From the NCBI GenBank assembly GCA_902984215.1, contig CADWAF010004199.1, positions 1-16,298 on the forward strand: DNA of 16,298 nucleotides, written 5' to 3'. Each line of letters opens with the position of its first letter. The first letter of the stretch is position 1. The stretch comes from Willaertia magna (Eukaryota; Heterolobosea; Eutetramitea; Acrasida; Naegleriidae). Made by a program: the position numbers and the translations under genes. The notes beneath the pieces were generated by a model. It worked only from the letters and a program-made list of their open reading frames with translations. It did no database searches and was not told the DNA's origin. Below, piece by piece: positions 8,043 through 15,582 of this stretch.

Positions 8043-8349
8043 AAATAATATAAATAGATTAAACAATTTAAATTAAATAAATAATAACCTAAAAAGAAGA
8101 TATGTTGATTGTTTTATTATTGTTGTATTGTTTTATTTTTTTTATTAAGTATTATTTTATAAATAATAGATTTTTTTAATATTATTTATAGTTATTTTTT
8201 AATTTAATAGAATTATAATTATTTATATATAAATTATCATAAATATATTATACAAAAAAAATTATACTTAAAAAATAATTTATTATATTAAATATATAAA
8301 AATAGTTATTTTTTAATTTTAAATTAATATTATTTTTTTTTATATTAAC

Positions 8350-8726
8350 AAAGTGGAATCCTAAGTATTGCTGATGGTAACTCATTAATTATTGTTTTAA
8401 CTGATTATAGGTTTGCCTTTTATTACAGGACTTAAAGAAAATTAGTTAATACTATCAAAAGTTTTAGTAGTGGTACTGTTGTCGTATTCTTTAGTGGAAC
8501 AAACTAAAAACTTTACGTAGGTAAAGTTAGCTGTTATTTTGATGACAAACAAAAGTTTTTAATATCTTAATGCAATGTTAATAAAACATATAGTTTTATG
8601 TGTTTGGACAAAACAGCGGTGAGCCAGGTTTTAAAAACATTTTTCTTAAATAAAAATATTAAATTTATTGTAAAGGGTGGATATCACTCATTAACTGTGA
8701 AACGGAAACTGTCAGATTAATTAAAC
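8350..8726 (+). pseudogene. Decayed RCC1-like repeat fragment
   Basis: Base composition rises relative to the flanking spacer and RCC1-like phrases appear between stops: ADGNSLIIVLT near 8367-8402, SGTN-stop-KLYVGK near 8490-8527, and KGGYHSLTVK near 8674-8705. The last follows the GGyHSl.lT motif that ends RCC1 blades. Several in-frame stops and a frame change are present, and there is no complete reading frame. A short intron cannot be excluded between the pieces. The pieces lie just upstream of the cysteine-rich gene, and a fuller RCC1-like gene lies 3 kb away on the other strand. Family assignment is by motif memory only. Confidence 0.4.
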
Positions 8727-8744
8727 AAGAAAAAATAAAGCCAC

Positions 8745-9179
8745 ATGGGAATAAACATGTCAACAACACAAAAACCGAACTACACCAAACCATTGGTGAG
8801 CGATTTTGAAGAAAACTACTTGTGTCCTCACTGTAGGAAAACTCAAACTAATGCACCTCCTAAAGTTTTAGGGAATGGAACATTTTTACGTATTTGTCCA
8901 AACTGTGCCAAGTCACAAACAGTTCACGTTTCACCGGAAAGATACGATATCACTAATTCTATTCCAACTTGTGCCGGTTGTCAAAACTGTCCAAATTATG
9001 ACCCAGCCCCAGGTACAATTAACTGTTCTTGTGGTTGTTTAGGTTCTTATCATTATTCCAGAACGGAAGTGGTCGGGGAAGGTTGGAAAGAAGCAAGAAC
9101 AAGAAAAAATGCATTAAAAGGAGATAGTAATTATAAAATGGTTAGTGTTAGTCACAATGATATAACTACTAACTTTTAA
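8745..9179 (+). CDS. Small cysteine-rich, probable zinc-binding protein of unknown function
   Basis: The 144-residue product carries two cysteine clusters. The first, CPHC (27-30) and CPNC (51-54), has the spacing of a zinc ribbon. The second, CAGCQNC (76-82) then CSCGC (94-98) and a following His103, could bind another metal. The C-rich block loosely recalls the C..C.C...C.C..H pattern of FAM221-type proteins, but I would not assign it to that family. There is no signal peptide or membrane segment, and the C-terminus is polar. The first ATG at 8745 is used here; the ATG at 8757 (MSTTQKP) is an equally plausible start, with four fewer residues. A tandem duplication follows the stop. Confidence 0.7.
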   Translation: MGINMSTTQKPNYTKPLVSDFEENYLCPHCRKTQTNAPPKVLGNGTFLRICPNCAKSQTVHVSPERYDITNSIPTCAGCQNCPNYDPAPGTINCSCGCLGSYHYSRTEVVGEGWKEARTRKNALKGDSNYKMVSVSHNDITTNF

Positions 9180-9204
9180 ACATTCGGAAAGTAAAATGGT
9201 GAAC

Positions 9205-9252
9205 TTTTTAATTCTTTACAATGAATAATTTTTAATTCTTTACAATGAATAA
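9205..9252. repeat. Perfect 24-bp tandem duplication
   Basis: Two identical 24-nt units (9205-9228 and 9229-9252) lie head to tail between the cysteine-rich gene and the BTB gene, about 55 nt before the next start codon. Each contains an ATG that opens only a very short frame. Confidence 0.85.
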
Positions 9253-9307
9253 TTTATAAATTAAATAAAAAATAATTAGATCTTTTCTTCAAAGTTCACT
9301 AAAAAAA

Positions 9308-11677
9308 ATGTATTCCGATCAATTTGAAGAACCCGAAGAATATCTACCGGAAGACGAAGCTAAATACCTAAGAGAACAAGATGAAGCAAAAATCCCTTTA
9401 CAAGCCTATGAAAACACTCAATGGGTACATTCCGTTATTGAATACTCTTCTCAATACTCTGCTTCATGGCAAGCTCAAAATATTTGTGGAGAGTCAAATA
9501 CCTACCCAAATTATGGAGATCAAACAACAGCATGGGCGCCTAGAGAGGCTAGTGGCAGTAAAGAACATTTAATTTTAGAATTTAAAGATTATTTCTTTAT
9601 TACCGGTTTGTGGATTTATGAAACTTATAATCCCGGTGCCGTTTTTAAAATTAGTTGTTTACCAATTGGAAAGGATAGTTATGAAATTGAAAAGTTGGTG
9701 GATACAATTAATAATACAGAGATTTTAAAAGCAAAGTTTTTAAATGTTAAAGACGAAAATAACGATTGGAATACTTTATATGAAGGAGATACACAACAAT
9801 TAAAGTTAGAAAGGAAAGCTAGAATTTTTAATCCAACAATTGATTTAACTAAAAGTGCAATTTCAAAAATTATTAGAATTGATATGGATTGTACTGATAG
9901 TGAAAGCTGGAGTGAGATTGATGCTGTAAAATTGATTGGAGTAGGTCCTTGTTTTACTGATGAACAACAAGCACAACAACAAGAGAACAAATCTTCTGCT
10001 AGTTTTGTAGATGAAAATAATAAGAATGATGGAAAGGATAATAATAAGGAAGAACATAATTATGTAAATGATTTAAAATTTATTTTTAATAATCAACCTT
10101 CAAGTGATTGTTGTAAAATACAATTTCCAATTAGAAAAAAAACAAGTTTGGAAAATAATTTATTTGTTCAAGTTTTCCCAAAGATTTATTATATTCACGA
10201 ATTTTTATTAAGATATAGAATTAATAATGTTAAATTTTTAGAACAATTTATTGTAAAAGATTACAACAACAATGAAGAATTAGAGAAAAATACCTTTTCA
10301 TTAACTGAAATGGCGGCTTCTTATTTAATTGATTATTTATATACAGGACAGATAAAATTATCTTTAAATAAATTTAAAGAAGAAAATAGTGATTATGATA
10401 ATGCATTTGATTTTATTAAAGAATTACAATATATTTCAGAAGTTTTAAATATAGATAATTTATTAACTTGTTGTAATAGAACATTAGATATAATTAATCA
10501 AATACAACAACATGAATTTTCAATTACATTATTTAATTTATTTTCTTCATCTATAAATAGTGGATTATATGAAGATATGAAAAGAATTTATCAAGATACT
10601 TGTACTAAAGGAGAAGATTATATTAAAGAAACTTTTCCAGATTTAAAATTAATATTTAGTATGGGAGAAGACGAAGAATCAACACCTTTAACACCTAGTT
10701 CATCACCTTGTATTTATGTACATTCATCTATTTTAAAATCAAGATGTACTTTCTTTAAAACTTTATTTGATTGGAAAGTGATTGAAGAGAATCCATTTAT
10801 GGAAGATAAAAAGATTAAAGAGATTGTAATATCAGATGTAAAATATAATATATTTTTATTACTTATTAAAGATATTTATACTGGTTCATTAAAGAAAGAA
10901 GAAATAACACCAGATATTGCAATTCCTTTATTTATTGCTCAAAATCAATATTTATTAGATAGTTCTTTATCTTTACAAGTTATTAAAGAAAATTTATCTG
11001 AAAATAATGTTTTGGATATTTTAAATATGGCTATTGAATTTTCATTTGAAGATATTTCAGAATTTTCACATACCTATCTTTTACAAAATATTGAAACAAA
11101 TTATTTAGAAATTAAAAAATTATTACAAGGAAATGAAGAACATGCTCTTTATCAATTTTTAATTTCAAAAAACCCAATTTGGGATTTAGTAATTAATAAA
11201 GAAGTGACATACGTTAAACAGTGGGTAAAACAAGTAAATAAGTTCTCTTCAGAATATACTGGATGGCCAGCAGATAATATTGTAGGAGCTTCTAATACTT
11301 ATCCTGAGTATGGTGATTTAAGAACTGCATGGGCTCCTTCTAAATCAAAAGGAGCTCAAGAGTATTTAGAATTGGAATATGATATTCCAGTTTATATTTC
11401 TGAGGTTAGAGTATATGAAACTTATAATCCTGGATCATTATATAAAATAACTATTTATTCCTCTAACGATAAGGTTAATAAGGAGGTTATTTATGATGAT
11501 GAAACAAAAGCAAATGTTCTTCCTGCAAAGTCACGTATTTTTATTCCAACAATTGATTTGCAGAAATCGTTGGCCAAACCTTGTAATATATTGTATTTTG
11601 ATATAGATACTACCAAAAACACCTCATGGTATGAAATTGATGCTGTGTTGTTGTGTGGATTTAAAGAAGGCAAATAA
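9308..11677 (+). CDS. Discoidin-like / BTB / BTB / discoidin-like protein (FBXL4-type discoidin domains)
   Basis: The 789-residue product contains the same module at both ends (about 38-213 and 636-786). The copies share SSQYSASWQAQN or SSEYTGWPADN, SNTYP.YGD..TAWAP, an acidic L.LE strand, YETYNPG, RIF.PTIDL and a final W.EIDAV.L.G. This pattern (ETYHPGA, ELDAVVLHG) is that of the discoidin/F5/8C-like region of FBXL4. Between them are two BTB/POZ-like regions. The first (about 255-395) ends in ASYLIDYLYTGQI; the second (about 440-605) has YVHSSILKSRCTFFKTLF and LLIKDIYTGSL with a BACK-like helical tail. BTB proteins commonly dimerise and recruit Cullin-3, so a ubiquitin-ligase adaptor is a reasonable inference. 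No F-box, signal peptide or membrane segment is visible. The start follows an A run. Confidence 0.72.
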   Translation: MYSDQFEEPEEYLPEDEAKYLREQDEAKIPLQAYENTQWVHSVIEYSSQYSASWQAQNICGESNTYPNYGDQTTAWAPREASGSKEHLILEFKDYFFITGLWIYETYNPGAVFKISCLPIGKDSYEIEKLVDTINNTEILKAKFLNVKDENNDWNTLYEGDTQQLKLERKARIFNPTIDLTKSAISKIIRIDMDCTDSESWSEIDAVKLIGVGPCFTDEQQAQQQENKSSASFVDENNKNDGKDNNKEEHNYVNDLKFIFNNQPSSDCCKIQFPIRKKTSLENNLFVQVFPKIYYIHEFLLRYRINNVKFLEQFIVKDYNNNEELEKNTFSLTEMAASYLIDYLYTGQIKLSLNKFKEENSDYDNAFDFIKELQYISEVLNIDNLLTCCNRTLDIINQIQQHEFSITLFNLFSSSINSGLYEDMKRIYQDTCTKGEDYIKETFPDLKLIFSMGEDEESTPLTPSSSPCIYVHSSILKSRCTFFKTLFDWKVIEENPFMEDKKIKEIVISDVKYNIFLLLIKDIYTGSLKKEEITPDIAIPLFIAQNQYLLDSSLSLQVIKENLSENNVLDILNMAIEFSFEDISEFSHTYLLQNIETNYLEIKKLLQGNEEHALYQFLISKNPIWDLVINKEVTYVKQWVKQVNKFSSEYTGWPADNIVGASNTYPEYGDLRTAWAPSKSKGAQEYLELEYDIPVYISEVRVYETYNPGSLYKITIYSSNDKVNKEVIYDDETKANVLPAKSRIFIPTIDLQKSLAKPCNILYFDIDTTKNTSWYEIDAVLLCGFKEGK

Positions 11678-11710
11678 ACGCCACTTATTTATTTTCCACA
11701 ATTATTTATA

Positions 11711-12931
11711 CTATTTACAAAAAATAATAATATCTGACAACTTCTCCAAGTTAATTATTTCTTTTAAATTATTTTCTAAATATTGTATTCCTTCACTTTT
11801 CAAATCCTTACACAAAATTATTCCTCTAATGTTTCTTATATCTAATTGTAAACCAAACTCTATAATCTCATTATTCTTTAATCCAAAATCTCCAATCCAT
11901 TCATCAAAATCAGTCTAGTTCTACAAATTTTAAAGGAAATTCCACTAAAAAATTATCTCTTAAAAGAAAATTGTTAACAAAATTAAAGAATTCTTACCCT
12001 TCAGATATTCCACAAAAGTAAACTTCTCCATTAACTTTTAATTAATTCTGAAGTAAATATATTGACATTCAATTATTTATACTTACAAGTTAAAAACAAA
12101 CAATGTCCATCTCCACAATCATATTGTTTCATATTTCCTTTTAATTCATCCAATAAAGTAAATTCTTTTAATGTTTATAATTCTTTGTTATTTAATTCTG
12201 CACTTATTTTAAAATAGTTATATCCACTAGCTTTTTCGTAAAATGAATTATTTAATATTTAGTGCTTTTTAAAAACATTTAAAAAACATACCATAACAAT
12301 CACCGTTTTCACATCTTAATACTACAAATGAATGTGCACATTTAATATCTACAATTTTATGTGGAATATTCTCTGCTTGTTTTAAATTTACAAATTTATT
12401 ACTTTTTCTTTTCAAATCTGAATAGCCTAATACTACGTCATTACTTCCATAAATGTATATCTTTCCTCTAGCTTTTTAATTAAATTTATCTGGTTATCGA
12501 CTTTATAACTTACAAGTTAATAAAAATGCAAACTGTCTTGTTCCTCCAGTACATAATTTAATAAATGTATCATTATTTTCCAATTTTGGTAAATTTATCG
12601 TGTAATTACAAAAAAAAACTTTATCGTTAGTTAACATATTTGTCCATTCATTTGGAAATCCAGGAGTGTCAACAATATCAATAATATTTTCTTTATCCAT
12701 CAGCTCAGCATCAAAAGATGCATTTTGTAAACGATAAACCTTATTTTTTGTAAAGTAATACAAGTAACTTCCTCCACAATAAATTTTTTCTACATGTTCC
12801 AGGTCAGCAAAAATACAAATATTATTTTCATCAATTTTATCATTAACAATAAATGTTCTTGTTTTTAAAGAAAATTCAAAAACGATTCTTTTTCGGACAC
12901 TTGATGTTTTAGTGACAACATTAGCACTCAC
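11711..12931 (-). pseudogene. RCC1-like repeat gene in at least five exons, with a stop and a frameshift
   Basis: Reading the minus strand, exons at about 12931-12514, 12471-12292, 12230-12087, 12034-11998 and 11958-11711 join across GT-AG introns of 42, 61, 52 and 39 nt. The spliced frame keeps RCC1 blade phrases across the joins: CTGGTRQFAFLLT then SRGKIYIYGSND, CAHSFVVLRCENGDCYG, and CGDGHCLFLT then FNGEVYFCGISEG. Two lesions interrupt it: an in-frame TAA at 12175-12177 and one extra base near 11912, after which FDEWIGDFGL resumes in frame to TAG at 11711. The 5' end is unresolved. The first exon's frame opens with GTG directly after an in-frame TAG, so an upstream exon or further decay is likely. 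RCC1-type propellers act in exchange-factor or scaffold roles. This copy is probably dead unless the lesions are assembly errors. Confidence 0.65.
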
Positions 12932-13153
12932 CTATCGTCATAGTATTGTTGTATTCATTATTTACTATTTACTTTATGACACTGTAAATATTTTTATATA
13001 AGTGCTATTGGATGGTCCAGTATTCTCAAAAAAAGAATGGTTGAAACATATTTGTCGTAAAATGAACAAATTTTATTTGAAATTTTAAACAATTAGCCAA
13101 CTTCATGCACGAAAGTCAAATACTAATGGTGAAAATTTAACATTTTTTAATAT

Positions 13154-13678
13154 TTAAATAAAGTTTGAACGGATTTGCCGCTTTTTAATTTTTCTCTTTA
13201 AACAATTAATTTTTTCATCTGAATTATCCGTAAAACAAACATTTAATTCTTCTAAATTATCTTTCATTGGTTCAAAATTTAAATTTTTAACTGAATAACA
13301 CACTATTTTTAATCTTTTTAATTTTTTAAAAATTTCCAAATTTGAATTTGTTAAAATAAATTCTTTACGGACAAATAAATGTTCAAGTTTTTTAAATAAA
13401 TTTAATTTTTCTTCTGTTATTTTATTAATATTTAAATATTTCAAATTATTTAATAAATAATTTGGAATAATTTTTGGTAATTCATAAAATTCATAATTTT
13501 TAAAAATTAAATTTAAAGCAATTTCATTATTTAATAACCAATTATAGAAATCCCTACAAGTTTCTGCTAAATGTAAAAAATCTTTTACACGTTTAATAAA
13601 TCCTGTAATTTCATATAAAATTTGTTCATTCCACAATAAAAATGTTTCAATTTTTCTTTTTTTATAAATACTAGACAT
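13154..13678 (-). CDS. F-box-like protein with leucine-rich repeat tail
   Basis: From the Met at 13678 (MSSIYKKRK) the product is 174 residues. This start is preferred over 13729 because it keeps the frame clear of the divergent gene's 5' region and has an A-rich context. An F-box-like helical segment comes first (about 14-60: LLWNEQILYEITGFIKRV, then LAETCRDFYNWLL). A leucine-rich repeat-like region follows, with LKYLNIN, LEHLFVR, LKRLKIV and LEELNVCF. F-box proteins bind Skp1 and present substrates to SCF ubiquitin ligases, with the repeat tail usually choosing the target. The tail is short, with about four repeats, and the protein ends in a basic patch (KRKIKKRQIR). It is extremely rich in Asn, Lys, Leu and Ile, as expected from the base composition. 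The F-box call is by pattern and is moderate. Confidence 0.6.
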   Translation of the reverse strand: MSSIYKKRKIETFLLWNEQILYEITGFIKRVKDFLHLAETCRDFYNWLLNNEIALNLIFKNYEFYELPKIIPNYLLNNLKYLNINKITEEKLNLFKKLEHLFVRKEFILTNSNLEIFKKLKRLKIVCYSVKNLNFEPMKDNLEELNVCFTDNSDEKINCLKRKIKKRQIRSNFI

Positions 13679-13767
13679 TTTCAATAGCAATGTAAGAATA
13701 GTGGATGTTTCAATATTATTTTTTTTCAAAACTTGTCAAAATAGTTTACAATAAAATACCTAAAAAA
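13679..13767. promoter_or_regulatory. Shared intergenic region of the divergent F-box pair
   Basis: Only 89 nt separate the two chosen start codons, so both genes must be promoted from the same spacer. No specific element is recognised. Confidence 0.4.
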
Positions 13768-14649
13768 ATGTCCCTACAACAACCATTCTTTCCATCGGAG
13801 GTGTTGGCTGAAATATTTAAGTTTATTGGAAATTTAAATTTTTTATTTGAATTAATGTTCGTTTGTAAAGATTGGAAAAATATTTTTGTAAATAATGATC
13901 ATGGATTGTGTACTTATTTTTATCAATCTTATTTCTCTTGGAGGAATGATCCTTTTATTACAAAAACAGAATCAGTTGATTATTTCAATTTGTTACAAAA
14001 AGAATTAAAATATTGGAATAGTTGGAAATTTAAAACTTATCCAAAATCAACTTATTTAAATGATTTTGAAACAAGTGTTATGATAAAAAATGGTCAACGA
14101 TTATTACAAATAACAAGAAAACTACATGGAGAAAGAAAATCAAATGTCACTCAATCAATCTATTACAATACTGGCGTTTATTATTTTGAAATAAAATCAT
14201 TAAAAAATTGTGAAGAAGACAGCATTAAAATTGGTTTTATAAAAAACAATTATAGAAATTCACTAGGTTTCTTAGGTAATAACAATGAATCTTTTGGTTA
14301 TAGTTTAAGTTCTGGTTTAATTTTTGGGAAAACTAGTACATTTATTGGTATGGGAGATTTTTATGCTGAGGCTACTCCTTCACAAAGAATAGTAGGTGTT
14401 TATTTTGATACAAATAATTTAAAAGTAAGATTTTGTTGGCCTAAAGAAAAAGTGGTATTTTCTTTGTTGGATTTAAGTGAGTTTTTTGATGAAAAAGAAT
14501 TACAAGATTTTTGTAATGGTCAATTAGGTTTTTATCCAGCTGTTAGTATTCACAGTGAAGATACTATGTTAGAGTTGAATAGTACTGCTTGTTTTAAATC
14601 AATCAAAAAAGCAGAATGGATTAAAAATAAGTTACAAAGTGATTATTGA
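13768..14649 (+). CDS. F-box / SPRY domain protein
   Basis: The start at 13768 is preferred because it has the window's typical context (cctaaaaaaATG) and the F-box begins at once. The frame opens upstream at 13705 but that extension overlaps the other gene's leader. The product is 293 residues. Its F-box lies at about 6-40 (FPSEVLAEIFKFIGNLNFLFELMFVCKDWKNIF). A SPRY domain spans about 136-277, with GVYYFEIKSL, IKIGFIKNN, NESFGYSLSSGLIFG, VGVYFDTNNLKVRFCW and LGFYPAVSI in the expected order. F-box/SPRY proteins act as SCF adaptors, with SPRY as the substrate-binding part. The upstream neighbour is another F-box protein in divergent orientation, consistent with local expansion of adaptor genes. 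Confidence 0.75.
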   Translation: MSLQQPFFPSEVLAEIFKFIGNLNFLFELMFVCKDWKNIFVNNDHGLCTYFYQSYFSWRNDPFITKTESVDYFNLLQKELKYWNSWKFKTYPKSTYLNDFETSVMIKNGQRLLQITRKLHGERKSNVTQSIYYNTGVYYFEIKSLKNCEEDSIKIGFIKNNYRNSLGFLGNNNESFGYSLSSGLIFGKTSTFIGMGDFYAEATPSQRIVGVYFDTNNLKVRFCWPKEKVVFSLLDLSEFFDEKELQDFCNGQLGFYPAVSIHSEDTMLELNSTACFKSIKKAEWIKNKLQSDY

Positions 14650-14756
14650 ACAATCTTTTCAATTATTTACAAGATTAAGACTTTTTTAGTTTTGAAAGTA
14701 TCTTTGCTAAAAAATTAAAAGTTTTCATTAGCTTTAGTATCGTTTCTTCTTATCAA

Positions 14757-14789
14757 AAGGTTTCTGACTAGGTCTTGCCGAGAAACCTT
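14757..14789. repeat. Stem-loop, 9-bp perfect stem with 15-nt loop
   Basis: AAGGTTTCT (14757-14765) pairs exactly with AGAAACCTT (14781-14789). It lies about 110 nt past the F-box/SPRY stop in a patch that is less A+T-rich than its surroundings. It is not a recognised RNA family. Confidence 0.45.
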
Positions 14790-14999
14790 GTAACGCCACA
14801 AACGTCAAAAAAATGGCGCATTGTTATGCCAGGCTCAACTTTCAGATTTTTCTTTCCACACAATAAACAACCTTTTAAGCCTTCTTCTATAATAGAATTA
14901 AATACAATTACAAAACAAAAAGTTACTTGATACCCGTTGAAAATATTCCATTCTCTTCTAAATATTTTTAAATTAAATCCGATAAAGAATAAACCATTA

Positions 15000-15180
15000 A
15001 ACAAGATACTTTAAATGAAAAGAGTAAAGACAAAACTACAAACGATTTAGATAAACTAATGAATTAAAAAAAGATACATTAAATAAGCTAAAGAAATTAC
15101 AATTTAAAGTCTACAATACATACTATAAATGATTCAATCTTGCTTACAAGAGTTGCAGGTATCGATAAAAGTATATTATT
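15000..15180 (+). pseudogene. Decayed Lys-rich coiled-coil-like coding remnant
   Basis: One frame reads DTLNEKSKDKTTNDLDKL and, after a single-base frame change, NELKKDTLNKLKKLQFKVYN. Further on, in another frame, comes ILLTRVAGIDKSILF. The phrases read like heptad-rich protein but are broken by stops and frame shifts. No family is assigned. Confidence 0.25.
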
Positions 15181-15419
15181 TAAATGTAAGACCAATTAAA
15201 TCAGTTGTAAGCAGTAATATTGGAATACAAGTATCATTAATGGAAGTAACCTTAATGATAATTTATTTTTTTCCTTTTTTGTTTTTTTACATTTATTAAT
15301 TTTATTATTTAAAGACTATTAGAGAATAATTGATTTTTACAATTTGAAAGTAAAACTTGTTAAATTTTCAAAGCATTTTAGAAATGCAAAGAGCATTTTA
15401 GACTAACATTATTTTTTAG

Positions 15420-15523
15420 TTAAACAAAGGACTAACAATTACACAAGTCTACAATTGGAAGGAGGTTATCCTTTTCCATTCCAGTACGGTGGTATGGCTA
15501 AAAAGTCCCAACTAGAAAGTTGA
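15420..15523 (+). pseudogene. Orphan exon-like fragment ending in a stop
   Basis: After a good acceptor (attttttag at 15411-15419), a frame reads KQRTNNYTSLQLEGGYPFPF then QYGGMAKKSQLES and stops at TGA 15521-15523. Composition and residues look protein-like, but no upstream exon can be joined confidently. It could be the last exon of a broken gene. Confidence 0.25.
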
Positions 15524-15582
15524 ATGCTGTATAAAAACAAATTACTGAACTGTTGCAACAATTCACATTAAAAAAAATTATT

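Larger units (their letters stand above)
7741..8340. other. Extreme A+T spacer with short direct repeats, no gene seen
   Basis: About 600 bases are almost entirely A and T, with homopolymer runs and stops in every frame. Short direct repeats occur in it (listed separately). Nothing else is recognisable, so this looks like spacer DNA. Confidence 0.6.
14650..15582. other. Gene-poor interval with scattered coding remnants
   Basis: No intact gene is seen. A 78-codon minus-strand frame (14768-15004) with a hydrophobic start and two Cys pairs is open but has no recognisable family and no A-run start. Plus-strand pieces near 15000-15135 and 15420-15523 look like decayed coding sequence (listed separately). 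A stem-loop at 14757-14789 and two copies of an 11-mer (agcattttaga, 15372 and 15392) are also present. The last 60 bases serve as leader and promoter for the protease gene. Confidence 0.5.

Noticed and set aside
7741..8340. Origin of replication, organellar insert or repeat array
   Set aside because: Extreme A+T content and two short direct repeats alone do not support any of these.
9679..10057. Minus-strand frames within the BTB/discoidin gene
   Set aside because: They are shadows of a confidently read plus-strand gene with matching domain motifs.
12929..12931. GTG as the start of the RCC1-like frame
   Set aside because: Non-ATG starts are not expected here and an in-frame TAG precedes it directly; an upstream exon or decay is more likely.
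14768..15004. 78-codon minus-strand frame with two Cys pairs, as a gene
   Set aside because: No family, no A-run start and no neighbours in support; kept only as a note on the gene-poor interval.
15000..15300. Alternative genetic code (TAA read as Gln) to rescue broken frames
   Set aside because: Intact genes in the window end at TAA, TAG and TGA where their domains end, so the standard code holds and these are remnants.
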